NCBI GenBank assembly: GCA_945904015.1
Contig: CAMDPK010000068.1
Coordinates: 1-36,730, forward strand
Direction: 5' to 3'
Length of the DNA: 36,730 nt
From: Candidatus Kuenenia stuttgartensis
GTDB lineage: Bacteria; Planctomycetota; Planctomycetia; Planctomycetales; Planctomycetaceae
Part shown: one piece after another, positions 22,635 to 30,827 of the stretch
How the letters are laid out: each line of letters starts with the position of its first letter
How positions within the stretch are numbered: the first letter of the stretch is position 1
Program-made: the position numbers and the translations under genes
The notes under the pieces: model-generated
What the model saw: the letters and a program-made list of their open reading frames with translations, nothing else
What the model was told of the DNA's origin: nothing
Database searches by the model: none

Positions 22635-22870
22635 AAGAAATCAAACTCCGAAGCTCTGCTGGCTTTCAAAAACTCACCGAGCAGCTCACCGAGATCGAAG
22701 CACAACATCCGAGCCAGAACGTGGTCGTCTTCTTCAAAGACGAATGCCGCTTCGGACAACAAGGGACACTGACTCGCAAATGGGCCAAGCGTGGTTCACG
22801 TCCCACGGCAGTTCGGCAAATGGAATACAATTACCTCTGGGTGAATGGCACTGCCGATTGTCTGAGTTGA
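22595..22870 (+). pseudogene. IS630-family transposase fragment
   Basis: The plus-strand frame reads FQKLTEQLTEIEAQHPSQNV, VVFFKDECRFGQQGTLTRKW and AKRGSRPTAVRQMEYNYLWV before losing homology and stopping at 22868. FF-x-DE-x-RFG...W-x-x-(R/K)G-x-R-P is the first catalytic Asp block of IS630/Tc1-like DDE_3 transposases. Both the N-terminal DNA-binding half and the remaining D/E residues are missing, so it is inactive. The 204 nt after it (22871-23074) contain nothing recognisable. Confidence 0.8.
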
Positions 22871-23074
22871 AGTTACGGCGAGCAGGCGGTCAAGAGTTCC
22901 GCTCGCGCGACAGCGCGGGGTTTGGCGAGCGAGTCGTAGGAGTTGGAGCGGCGTTTGATCGCTCGCGGTTCGAGTCGGTTTGGACGGTGCCCAACCGGAT
23001 GCGAAGCCATGTGTGTCAGACGCAAGGCGATCAGCGGAGACAGACCCCCGGAATGCGTCGCTGCGGCCAGCATT

Positions 23075-24259
23075 TCAGGCCTGCGGTTCTGAGAGGTTTT
23101 CCGCAGAGCGATTGGCCGGAGGCTCGTAACCCCAGCGGTCGAGCGCCACCTTCAAAAACGGCGTCCAGTGCGAGATCGTGGCTTCGTCGAAGCCGTAACG
23201 ATTCGTCTCGTAGTTCGTGAGCGATTCCACATACGCCTGCTGGCGCGGTTGCGCGGTCTCGAAGCCGGGCAAGCTCAGGTGCGAATAGGCTCGTTCGAGA
23301 ACTTCCATCGGCCGGGACGTCATCTCTTCGTGGCTGACTTCAAACAGTTGATTGGGTGGAATCCGTTCTTTGTCTCGCAGCAGGCGGTCCATCAAAAGTT
23401 GGTAGCGGACGAGGCAAGCCTCGCGCACCGATTCCCAATCGTGCCGCTGCAACGCCAGCAGATGGAGGAAACGGTCCATGAGTTTCAGCGTCGAAGCGAT
23501 CACGACGAACGGGTTGCGATAGACGTGGATGAACCGAGCATTCGGAAACATCTTCAGGATCGTCGGCAAGCGCCCGGAGTGTGCGGGATTCTTGAGCAGC
23601 AATTGCTTCCCGTTGTTGGCGACCGCGACCTTCTGCAAGAGGTAGCGATACGTCTGCTGCCAGCGTTCGATGTCCGCGTCGGAGAGTCCCTCGAACAGGA
23701 TCGTGCGACGGAAAATGCTGTCTCCGTGACGAGGAAAGTAGTAGCTGTGGTAGTGCGTGATGTCGGTCATGGCCCCTAAGGCAAAGTCTTCCGACATCGG
23801 CTCATCAAGTCCGAACTCGACGTTGTCCATCGGGCGCGTCTTCGGGGCGAATTTGGCGAACAGTCGATGAGCGAGCGGCCCGGCGGTCAAGAAGGCCCAC
23901 GGAGCTTGGCAGTGCAAAAAACTCAAATGACCGAATTGCGGATCGCGCAGCAAATGGTTGTGCATGTTGGTCGTGCCGCTGCGCCAGTGTCCGATGATGA
24001 ACACCGGCGGCCGGTCCAGCTTTTGCGCCACGATTGCTCGGTTGAATCTCAGCCGTTCGTACATCCGAAGCGGGATACCCAGCGTCGTGATTAGCGAGAC
24101 GCTCGCGGCTTGCAGCCGGCCGATGGAATCCACTCCGCCATAAGTCGTCAAAAGTTTGAGCCAAACAGGGAGCGTGCAGCCGGCCAACGGATGGATCAGT
24201 TTGAGACGGCGAGATTGCGATTGCGAACTGCTCATCGAATCGGTGGGCTTTCCTGTCAT
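23075..24259 (-). CDS. sulfotransferase family protein (PAPS-dependent)
   Basis: About 394 residues from ATG 24259; other possible starts are GTG 24316 and ATG 24235. The 5'-phosphosulfate loop is PPVFIIGHWRSGTTNMHNHL (about residues 85-104) and the 3'-phosphate motif is RFIHVYRNPFVVIASTLKLM (about residues 235-254), both intact. Family members transfer sulfuryl groups from PAPS to polysaccharide, lipid or protein acceptors. The N-terminal LIHPLAGCTLPVWLKLLTTY plus the H-x-HY stretches (DITHYHSYYFPRHGDSIFRR) are typical of planctomycete and cyanobacterial sulfotransferases of about 400 residues. It forms a tandem pair with a diverged paralogue upstream (gap of about 147 nt). Likely acceptors are cell-surface glycans. 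Confidence 0.87.
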   Translation of the reverse strand: MTGKPTDSMSSSQSQSRRLKLIHPLAGCTLPVWLKLLTTYGGVDSIGRLQAASVSLITTLGIPLRMYERLRFNRAIVAQKLDRPPVFIIGHWRSGTTNMHNHLLRDPQFGHLSFLHCQAPWAFLTAGPLAHRLFAKFAPKTRPMDNVEFGLDEPMSEDFALGAMTDITHYHSYYFPRHGDSIFRRTILFEGLSDADIERWQQTYRYLLQKVAVANNGKQLLLKNPAHSGRLPTILKMFPNARFIHVYRNPFVVIASTLKLMDRFLHLLALQRHDWESVREACLVRYQLLMDRLLRDKERIPPNQLFEVSHEEMTSRPMEVLERAYSHLSLPGFETAQPRQQAYVESLTNYETNRYGFDEATISHWTPFLKVALDRWGYEPPANRSAENLSEPQA

Positions 24260-24405
24260 GGAAACGGGGCGGGGGTCGGAATTCTTGAGGCCGGTTCGCT
24301 GTTCGTCAAATCGCACGGCTCGATCTTTCCTGTCGAATGGATGTTTCCCGCAGGTTGGGAATCCTGTTTGGCACTCCGAGAAGCTGTGCCACCTCGCCCG
24401 CTGAT

Positions 24406-25560
24406 TTACTCTTCAACAGGCTTTGCGGCTGGCTCCGTCGTTTGAGTTGGATCGAGCGAATAGCCTAAGACCTCAAATGCGAAGCCCCATTCTCGCCGCA
24501 CCAGTTCCTGTTGCTCTGACATCAGCGAAACGTCGTGTCCTGCGAGCTGTCCGAGTTGTGTTCCTCCAGTTGCCGCCAAATACCCTTCGAGACCTTCGAA
24601 TCCCGGCAAATCCAGTTCTGCATAGACCCGACTCAAAGCGCTGATCGGGTTGGCGAGCAACTCTTCGTAGCGCACCTCCGACAATTGACCGGCCGGGATC
24701 AGTGCGCGATCCGCAATGAACCGCTTCATGAGCACGGGGTAGAGCCGGATCGTGTCTGCCACCAACTGCTCGATGTTCGGGGTTTGCAACGCCCAGAGTC
24801 CGCATAGCGAACGCCACTTAGGCTCCTGCGCCGCGAACACCCGATACGGATTGCGATGCAGATGGATGAACTTCGCATCGGGAAACAGTTCCAAGAGTTG
24901 CCGGACTCGCCCGGTGTGCGCAGCGTTGCGTGACAACAATCGCGAGCGGCCCGTGTGCCAGGCCACTTTTTGAAGCAGCCCGCGATAGCACTGCTTCCAC
25001 TTGTGCAACTCTTCGGGCGAGACGTCTTCAAACAGTACCGCTCGACGAAAGAGGGCGTCGTAGGCGCGCGGGAACGAATAGCCGTGATAGATCGACAGCT
25101 CAGTCAGGTTCGCCATCGCCAATTCGTCCCCTTGTGGACCGTCGGCGGACATGGGCAGGGAATCGACGACTCGCGTTTTGCCACCGCGCCGCCGTAAGAG
25201 CCAGCGGGCGAGTGGCTCGATGGTGGCCCAGCACGATGGCAACGCACAATGCAGCAAACTGGTTGTCGCGAACTGTGGATCGTTCGCCATCAGGTAGTGC
25301 ATCAGCGAGTGGCCCGACTGCCAATAGCCGATGATGAACACAGGAGCGGGATGCAACTCCGTCTGTTCGATGGCTCGGCGGAAACGCCACGACTCCCAAC
25401 ATCGATCGGGAGCCAACGACCAAATCCCAAGTTGAATCTGCGTGGCTCGCGATCGAAACGGCGAGTCCACGGGGCCGTAGCGCCGCCTGAGTCCACTCCA
25501 GAGGCTCGGCGATGCGCCGAACAAATAGTGTGGAAGACGGCTCTTCTTCGGCTCGGTCAT
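24406..25560 (-). CDS. diverged sulfotransferase paralogue
   Basis: A 384-residue protein, collinear with its downstream neighbour across its whole length. The 3'-phosphate motif is KFIHLHRNPYRVFAAQEPKW, and the shared blocks LLQKVAWHTGRSRLLSRNAA and HYLMANDPQFATTSLLHCAL are clear. The PAPS loop, however, reads FIIGYWQSGHSLMHYL where the family has GxWRSGTT: Arg becomes Gln and both Thr are replaced (His-Ser). This may weaken or change cofactor binding. It probably arose by duplication and is likely co-transcribed with the intact copy; whether it is active is unclear. The ATG at 25560 is taken as the start. Confidence 0.8.
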   Translation of the reverse strand: MTEPKKSRLPHYLFGASPSLWSGLRRRYGPVDSPFRSRATQIQLGIWSLAPDRCWESWRFRRAIEQTELHPAPVFIIGYWQSGHSLMHYLMANDPQFATTSLLHCALPSCWATIEPLARWLLRRRGGKTRVVDSLPMSADGPQGDELAMANLTELSIYHGYSFPRAYDALFRRAVLFEDVSPEELHKWKQCYRGLLQKVAWHTGRSRLLSRNAAHTGRVRQLLELFPDAKFIHLHRNPYRVFAAQEPKWRSLCGLWALQTPNIEQLVADTIRLYPVLMKRFIADRALIPAGQLSEVRYEELLANPISALSRVYAELDLPGFEGLEGYLAATGGTQLGQLAGHDVSLMSEQQELVRREWGFAFEVLGYSLDPTQTTEPAAKPVEE

Positions 25561-25630
25561 CCGACCACCTGTGTTTGGTCAGCGATGTGAATCGCCGCTT
25601 CAGTCCGCGCTCGACGAAACGACCACTCCG

Positions 25631-26800
25631 TCACTTCGCAAGCGGAAAGAACTTGACGCAGACCGGCGTGCCGACCGAGACCGTCGATCCAGTCGGTTCT
25701 AGTTGTCCGGTCGTCTGGTTGATGCGGAAGACGGTCACGCTGTCACTGTCCTGATTCGCGACAAGCAAATAATTGCCCGTCGGGTCGATGCCGAAGTTGC
25801 GAGGCGTCTTGATCCCCTGGCCTTGATGCCCGACGGCGGTCAGCTTGCCGGTGGCCGGGTCGATCGAAAAGATCGCGATGCTGTGATGGCCGCGGTTCGA
25901 GCCGTACAAGAACTTGCCGCTCGGGTGGACTTGGACTTCGGCGGTCGACATCCCTTTGCGGTCGGTGACTCCTTCGGGCAGCGTCGTGATGGTCTGCTGC
26001 GGCGTGAGGACTCCCTTCTCGGCGTCGTACTGAAACGCGGTGACGGTCAGTTTGATCTCGTTGATGACGTAGGCGTTCTTGCCGTTCGGGTGAAACGCGA
26101 AGTGACGCGGGCCGGAACCGGCCTCGACGCTCGCGGCCGGCGGATCGTTCGCGGTGATCGTTCCCTTGTCGGGATCGAGCCGATAGACCAGCACTTTGTC
26201 GATGCCGAGGTCCGCCACACACACGAACCGATTGGCCGCATCGACGTTGATCGAATGCGCGTGCGGAGCCGCCTGGTTTCCGGGATTGATGCTCGAACCC
26301 TTGTGCTGCACGAAGCTGGACGCCTCGCCGAGTTTGCCGTCAGCTTGAATCGGAAGTGCTGCCGCGCTTCCGCCGCCGTAATTGGCCACGAGCGCGACCT
26401 TGCCTGTGCGATCCACAACGATGTGGCACGGACCGGCTCCGACGGACGATTGCTGGTTGAGCAATTTCAGATCACCCGTCGCCGCGTCGATCGAAAAGGA
26501 GTTGACGGCTCCTCCCTTCTTGCCGTTGACGTCGCTCAATTCGCCGACCGCGTACAAAAACTTCTGGTTCGGAGCGATCGCGAGAAACGACGGATTCACT
26601 GCCTCACCCGCGAGCACCGGCGGTGACAGCTTGCCGGTCGCGAGGTCCAGCTCGCTGCGGTAGATCCCTTTGCTCGACTTGCCGGTGTAGGTGCCGAAGT
26701 ACACCCGCTGCTTACCGCTAGGAGCATCCGCAGCCAATACCACCGAGGACACACCACACAAACAGCAGACACCCAGAGTCAGACGTCGGAGCAAATTCAT
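25631..26800 (-). CDS. lactonase family seven-bladed beta-propeller, exported (YbhE/6-phosphogluconolactonase-like)
   Basis: A 389-residue protein from ATG 26800 (AAGGA about 9 nt upstream; the in-frame extension to 26866 runs into a repeat). Signal peptide MNLLRRLTLGVCCLCGVSSV, then VLAADAP. The propeller then begins RVYFGTYTGKSSKGIYRSEL and proceeds in seven blades marked by FLAIAPNQKFLYAVGE, GPCHIVVDRTGKVALVANYG, HAHSINVDAANRFVCVADLG, GPRHFAFHPNGKNAYVINE, EVQVHPSGKFLYGSNRGH, TPRNFGIDPTGNYLLVANQD. This is the Pgl/YbhE lactonase family. Because it carries a signal peptide it acts outside the cytosol, so it is probably not the pentose-phosphate enzyme; a carbohydrate lactone is a plausible substrate. 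Confidence 0.87.
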   Translation of the reverse strand: MNLLRRLTLGVCCLCGVSSVVLAADAPSGKQRVYFGTYTGKSSKGIYRSELDLATGKLSPPVLAGEAVNPSFLAIAPNQKFLYAVGELSDVNGKKGGAVNSFSIDAATGDLKLLNQQSSVGAGPCHIVVDRTGKVALVANYGGGSAAALPIQADGKLGEASSFVQHKGSSINPGNQAAPHAHSINVDAANRFVCVADLGIDKVLVYRLDPDKGTITANDPPAASVEAGSGPRHFAFHPNGKNAYVINEIKLTVTAFQYDAEKGVLTPQQTITTLPEGVTDRKGMSTAEVQVHPSGKFLYGSNRGHHSIAIFSIDPATGKLTAVGHQGQGIKTPRNFGIDPTGNYLLVANQDSDSVTVFRINQTTGQLEPTGSTVSVGTPVCVKFFPLAK

Positions 26801-26847
26801 GGCGAGGATTCCTTGTTCAAAGTGACGGCAGGCGAATTCTTGAACTC

Positions 26848-26919
26848 GTAGGATGGGTCGAGTCATCGAGACCCATCAAAAGGATTCTGGTGGGTCTCGA
26901 TGACTCGACCACACCCTAC
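26848..26919. repeat. composite palindromic element (GTAG-headed REPIN-like), copy 1
   Basis: The arms at 26848-26875 and 26891-26919 are near-identical and inverted; both begin at the outside with GTAGG and contain GGTCGAGTCATCGAGACCCA. The 15-nt centre is unpaired. It lies upstream of the lactonase gene, 142 nt before the FIST gene. Confidence 0.85.
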
Positions 26920-27061
26920 AGATTTCGCGCAACGGCAAATTGGTCAGCCGCCGCCAAAATCGCGGGCGGAATTGTAGGCCGGTCGCTCAGCGAATAGAAA
27001 CGCGGCGCGAGGCGCGGCCTCGCGAACGAGTCAACCATTCCGAGAGTCGCAAAGTCACGTC

Positions 27062-28228
27062 ATGCCCTACGCCGCCAGTCTTTCGATCGAAGCCGATCTC
27101 GATTCCGCTGTGCAGGCCGTCTGCGCGGACGTCCGCAAGCAGCTTGCCGGCCAGTCGCCGAATCTGTGTTTTTTGTTCTCGTCGCAAGCGCACGCCGACG
27201 GGTTCGACGATTTGCCGGCGACGATTCGGCGGGAGCTTGGAGCGGATGTGTTGCTCGGCTGTTCTGGCGAGACCATCGTCGGTGGCAGCGAAGAAATCGA
27301 AGACGGGCCGGCGCTGAGTCTGTGGGCCGGCGTGCTGCCGGGAGCGACGCTGACTCCGTTTCACATCGAGTTCGGGGAGACTCCCGACGGCTTGATCGCG
27401 ACCGGATTTCCCGACGACTTGTCCGAGCGAGCCGCCGATGCGAGAGCACTCTTCGCGCTCGGCGAGCCGTATTCGTCGGTGCCCGATTCCGTGATCGACC
27501 GTTTCGCGGACGAGCTTCCCGGCGTGCCGCTGCTCGGCGGCATGGCGAGCGGTGGCGGTCCCGGAGCGAACCGTGTCTTCCTCAACGACGATTGTCTTTC
27601 GGACGGAACTGTCGCCGTGCTGCTGCAAGGTGGACCCAAGGTACGGTCGGTGGTCTCGCAAGGATGCCGGCCGATTGGGCCGACATTTTTGGTGACCAAG
27701 TCCGAACGCAACATCGTCTTCGAATTGGGAGGCAAACCAACGATCGACCGCCTGCGCGAATTCTTGCCGGCGTTGCCGGAGCGGGATCAGCGGCTCGTGC
27801 AGCGTGGGCTGCATCTCGGCATCGCGATGAGCGAGTACAAGCCCTCGTTCGGTCGCGGCGATTTCTTGATTGCCAACGTGATCGGGGCGGATCAGCAGAT
27901 TGGAGCGATCGCGATTGGCAATCTCGTCCGTCCTGGACAGACCGTGCAGTTCCACATTCGCGACGCCGACACCGCCGACGAAGATCTCGTCCACCTGTTG
28001 GATCAGCATCGAGCCGAACAACCCTCGCCAACTCGCGCCGCACTGCTCTTCAGTTGCAACGGCCGCGGCACGCGCCTGTTCGAGGAGCCGCATCACGACG
28101 CCAGCGCCATCCAGCGAGTCCTCGGCCAAATGCCCGTGGCCGGCTTCTTTGCTCAAGGCGAACTCGGCCCCGTCGGCGGCAAGAATTACATCCACGGCTT
28201 CACCGCCAGCGTCGCGTGCTTCGAGTGA
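27062..28228 (+). CDS. FIST domain protein (FIST_N plus FIST_C), putative small-ligand sensor
   Basis: A 388-residue cytosolic protein. FIST_N covers about residues 20-210 (PNLCFLFSSQAHADGFDDLP, DVLLGCSGETIVGGSEEIED, PLLGGMASGGGPGANRVFLN, DDCLSDGTVAVLLQGG) and FIST_C about 220-385 (RLREFLPALPERDQRLVQRG, FLIANVIGADQQIGAIAIGN, AALLFSCNGRGTRLFEE, VAGFFAQGELGPVGGKNYIH). FIST domains occur in signal-transduction proteins and are thought to bind small ligands such as amino acids; here there is no attached kinase, GGDEF or methyl-accepting domain, so the partner is unknown. The ATG at 27062 is the start. The gene is bracketed by two copies of one palindromic element (26848-26919 and 28237-28318). 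Confidence 0.9.
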   Translation: MPYAASLSIEADLDSAVQAVCADVRKQLAGQSPNLCFLFSSQAHADGFDDLPATIRRELGADVLLGCSGETIVGGSEEIEDGPALSLWAGVLPGATLTPFHIEFGETPDGLIATGFPDDLSERAADARALFALGEPYSSVPDSVIDRFADELPGVPLLGGMASGGGPGANRVFLNDDCLSDGTVAVLLQGGPKVRSVVSQGCRPIGPTFLVTKSERNIVFELGGKPTIDRLREFLPALPERDQRLVQRGLHLGIAMSEYKPSFGRGDFLIANVIGADQQIGAIAIGNLVRPGQTVQFHIRDADTADEDLVHLLDQHRAEQPSPTRAALLFSCNGRGTRLFEEPHHDASAIQRVLGQMPVAGFFAQGELGPVGGKNYIHGFTASVACFE

Positions 28229-28236
28229 ATTAACTC

Positions 28237-28318
28237 GTAGGGTGGTTCGAGTCATCGAGACCCACCAAAAAAAATGGTTTTCAATCCTGGTGGGTCTCGA
28301 TGACTCGACCCACCCTAC
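28237..28318. repeat. composite palindromic element (GTAG-headed REPIN-like), copy 2
   Basis: The arms at 28237-28267 and 28288-28318 are 31 nt each and nearly perfect inverted copies, headed GTAGGGTGG at the outer ends. The unpaired centre is 20 nt. It starts 8 nt after the FIST stop codon and lies between two convergent genes, so it may also act as a bidirectional terminator. Confidence 0.88.
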
Positions 28319-28356
28319 ATTTGCCTCGCGCCGGGCGTCTCGCGAGACAGTGCCGC

Positions 28357-29118
28357 TCACTCCGGCAGATACCCCTCGACGTACTTCATCAGGTCGAGGC
28401 AGTTCAGTTCGTCCTTGATCCCGTCGAGCGTCGGTTCGATCAGCGTGCGGGCAACTTCTTGGACGATGTGGTCGGCGAAGCGTTTTCTGGCTCGGCTGAG
28501 TTGCTTGCGGAACGCTTCGGGCGTGAGCGTCTGGCCGGTCATTTCGGAGACCATCTTGGCGAGCGTCGGTGAATCGGCACTCTCGTACTGAGCGGAGACT
28601 CGCAGCACCGTGCAGAACAAGTTGTTGGTCGTCCGCTTTTGGTACTTGTCGAGCGACTTCCAGGCCGCCTTCAAAATGCACTTCCGCCAGTCGCTTGTCC
28701 ATTCGAGTTGCGAGTGTTCGGAGACTGGCATGTGTTCAAGCGACTCGATCGCCAGCGGCACTTGATTGCGTCGGCAGAGCCACTGCATCGCCGCGTTCCG
28801 CACGATCGTGATCAGGTAGTAGCGGAACTTGCCCTTGTTCGAGTCGGCCGTGTGAAAGCCCTTCTGGACCATCCGCAGCATGAATTCCTGCTCGACCTCT
28901 TCGGCGTCGTTGGGATCGTGAATCAGTGTGGCGACGTATTTGCGGATCGCTCGGCCGTAGCGTTTCACGAACAACGTCGGATTGTTGACCGCCGTCCAGC
29001 GCGTCGAGATGCGATTGAGCCACATCCGCTCGCCGGTCTGCGAGTACGACGACTCGACCTCGCCGCTGCCGGTCGAGGGTTTCGAGTCGTCGAGTTTTGA
29101 ATCAACGTCGGCAGCCAT
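28357..29118 (-). CDS. ECF-like RNA polymerase sigma factor
   Basis: A 253-residue protein from ATG 29118. Region 2 spans about residues 45-120: NPTLFVKRYGRAIRKYVATL, IHDPNDAEEVEQEFMLRMVQ, KFRYYLITIVRNAAMQWLCR. Region 4 (helix-turn-helix) is near residues 200-235: SPTLAKMVSEMTGQTLTPEA, FRKQLSRARKRFADHIVQEV. Planctomycetes carry many such ECF-type factors with an extended region between 2 and 4. No anti-sigma gene or kinase is adjacent: it is a single gene, divergent from the DUF1501 gene and convergent with the FIST gene. A longer in-frame start (to 29196) would translate a palindromic repeat (GQVFNLPGPN...) and is rejected. The Shine-Dalgarno sequence is weak. Confidence 0.82.
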   Translation of the reverse strand: MAADVDSKLDDSKPSTGSGEVESSYSQTGERMWLNRISTRWTAVNNPTLFVKRYGRAIRKYVATLIHDPNDAEEVEQEFMLRMVQKGFHTADSNKGKFRYYLITIVRNAAMQWLCRRNQVPLAIESLEHMPVSEHSQLEWTSDWRKCILKAAWKSLDKYQKRTTNNLFCTVLRVSAQYESADSPTLAKMVSEMTGQTLTPEAFRKQLSRARKRFADHIVQEVARTLIEPTLDGIKDELNCLDLMKYVEGYLPE

Positions 29119-29133
29119 TGCGAGTGCTTTCGC

Positions 29134-29197
29134 CGTGGGGCAGGTTTTCAACCTGCCAGTCTCGTTGGGTCCGGGCAGGTTGAAAACCTGCCCCACG
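29134..29197. repeat. composite palindromic element (GTGGGGCAGG type), copy 1
   Basis: Perfect 24-bp arms at 29134-29157 and 29174-29197, 16-nt centre. Each arm contains its own hairpin GGCAGGTTTTCAACCTGCC. It sits 15 nt upstream of the sigma-factor start. Confidence 0.92.
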
Positions 29198-29305
29198 AAA
29201 TGCGACGCCAGCGTATCTCAACGACGTGACGCCGAACAACTCGCCCTTGAAAATCGGCACAACCGATACGGCTTGTCGAAGTCTGCTCAGTCGGAGAAAC
29301 CTTGC

Positions 29306-29335
29306 TTGTGAGTTGCAGTGGCTCGGTGCGATAAT
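29306..29335 (+). promoter_or_regulatory. possible sigma-70-type promoter of the DUF1501 gene
   Basis: TTGTGA (29306-29311) and GATAAT (29330-29335) are separated by 18 nt, upstream of the plus-strand DUF1501 gene that starts at 29419. Match to TTGACA/TATAAT is 4/6 and 5/6. This is weak evidence in a GC-rich genome. Confidence 0.3.
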
Positions 29336-29418
29336 CAAAGTGTACCGATGCGAGCCGCCCCTCGGCTTGTCCCCACCTACCCGCCCGCTCAAACGAACTA
29401 CCTCCACGAGGCCCACCC

Positions 29419-30762
29419 ATGTTTGAGTTCGATCACGGTTCCAGCCCGAATTGCGAAGGCGTTTCGCGCCGTCAGTTGCTCCGCGTCGGTGGACTCGGTT
29501 TTGCTAGTCTGACGCTCCCGACGCTGCTTCGCCTTCAGGCCGAAGCGAAGGCGAACCCCGCCGCTCCCGCGAAGACGCGCGATGACCTCAGCGTGATTCT
29601 GCTCTGGATGCAGGGCGGGCCGAGCCACATCGACTCGTTCGATCCGAAACCGGATGCCCCCGCCGAGATTCGGGGCGAGTTCGGGGTCATCGACACGACG
29701 ATCCCCGGCGTGAAGTTCGTCGAGCATCTGCCGCTGATGGCCAAGAGCCTCGACAAGTTCACGGTCATTCGGAACGGTTACTCGTACAACGGCGGGCACG
29801 GTATCGCCGATGCGTACATGCTCAGCGGCTGGCGGTTCTCGCCGAGCACTGTTTATCCGAGCTACGGCTCGGTGGTCGCGCAGGAACTTGGCTATCGCAA
29901 AGGGATGCCTCCGTACGTCCAGCTTGGCCCGTGGGTGGACAAGATGAACGCCGGCGGCCAAGCCGGTTACCTTGGCAGCGAGCACAACCCGTTCATCATC
30001 AACGACGACCCGAACGGCGGCACGTTCAACATCGACGGCATCACGCTCCCCGGCGGCATGAGCGCCGGTCGATTCACTCGGCGACAGCGGATGCTCAGCC
30101 GGTTCGATTCGTGGCAGCGCACCGTCGAGAAAAATGCCAACGACGTCGGTGCGATGGACGCCTTCTACGAGAAGGCCTTCAGCATCGTCACGTCCCCCGC
30201 TGCGAAGAAAGCGTTCGACCTCTCGCAAGAAGACCCGAAGCTGCGCGACAAATACGGCCGACACCGCTTCGGCCAAAGCTGTCTGCTCGCGCGGCGGCTG
30301 GTCCAATCAGGAGTCCGCTTGGTCAACGTCTCGTTCGCAAGTTGGGACACGCACGCGAACAACTTCGCTTCGCTGAAAGGAACGCTGCTGCCGCAAACCG
30401 ACACGGGCTACTCGGCACTACTGGATGACCTCGACCGACTCGGCATGATGGACAACACGGTTGTCTTCTGGCTGGGGGACTTCGGCCGCACGCCGAAGAT
30501 CAACTCCGCCGCCGGCCGAGACCATTGGGTCGGCTCGACCGTCTTCACCATCGGCGGCGGGGGCTTCAAGACCGGCCAAGTCATCGGAGCCAGCAACCAA
30601 TACGCCGAACAACCGGTCGGCAAGTCCATCGAAATCGAAGACATCGCCGCCACGCTCTACACGGTGCTCGGCATCCCGCTCGACAAGCATTTCGTCTCAC
30701 CCGACGGCCGCCCCTTCAAAGTCAATCCGGGCGGACGAGTGCTGAATGAACTGTTGGCGTGA
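29419..30762 (+). CDS. DUF1501 protein, Tat-exported
   Basis: A 447-residue protein of the planctomycete-expanded DUF1501 family (alkaline-phosphatase/sulfatase-like fold, role not established). Twin-arginine signal: CEGVSRRQLLRVGGLGFASL. The conserved blocks are intact: VILLWMQGGPSHIDSFDPKP, IRGEFGVIDTTIPGVKFVEH LP, GRHRFGQSCLLARRLVQSGV, SWDTHANNF, VVFWLGDFGRTPKINSAAGR, DHW, and IEDIAATLYTVLGIP. The D-x-H, G-D-F-G-R-T-P and D-H-W clusters look like the metal site of the alkaline phosphatase superfamily. It is first in a plus-strand set with the PSD1 protein and a second DUF1501 gene; in planctomycetes such neighbours usually come as PSCyt/PSD1 + DUF1501 pairs. The ATG at 29419 starts the Tat protein. 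Confidence 0.9.
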   Translation: MFEFDHGSSPNCEGVSRRQLLRVGGLGFASLTLPTLLRLQAEAKANPAAPAKTRDDLSVILLWMQGGPSHIDSFDPKPDAPAEIRGEFGVIDTTIPGVKFVEHLPLMAKSLDKFTVIRNGYSYNGGHGIADAYMLSGWRFSPSTVYPSYGSVVAQELGYRKGMPPYVQLGPWVDKMNAGGQAGYLGSEHNPFIINDDPNGGTFNIDGITLPGGMSAGRFTRRQRMLSRFDSWQRTVEKNANDVGAMDAFYEKAFSIVTSPAAKKAFDLSQEDPKLRDKYGRHRFGQSCLLARRLVQSGVRLVNVSFASWDTHANNFASLKGTLLPQTDTGYSALLDDLDRLGMMDNTVVFWLGDFGRTPKINSAAGRDHWVGSTVFTIGGGGFKTGQVIGASNQYAEQPVGKSIEIEDIAATLYTVLGIPLDKHFVSPDGRPFKVNPGGRVLNELLA

Positions 30763-30769
30763 GCAATTC

Positions 30770-30827
30770 CATCGTTCTGCCCCCATCGTTCTGCCATTGT
30801 TAGCAGAACGATGGGGGCAGAACGATG
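30770..30827. repeat. 25-bp perfect inverted repeat overlapping the PSD1 gene start
   Basis: The arms at 30770-30794 and 30803-30827 are perfect complements around an 8-nt loop (CATTGTTA). Each arm is built of the direct repeat ATCGTTCTGC CCCC ATCGTTCTGC. It begins 7 nt after the DUF1501 stop and ends inside the first start codon of the next gene. Confidence 0.93.

Noticed and set aside
26987..28702. 571-codon minus-strand frame across the FIST gene
   Set aside because: It covers FIST and part of the sigma factor in antisense or off-frame; it shows Arg/Gln-rich low-complexity composition and no family motif.
29119..29196. N-terminal extension of the sigma factor (start at 29196)
   Set aside because: It would translate a palindromic repeat (GQVFNLPGPN) and has no ribosome-binding support; region 2 is complete without it.
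29398..30306. 302-codon minus-strand frame opposite DUF1501
   Set aside because: Shadow of the Tat-exported DUF1501 gene; no ribosome-binding site.
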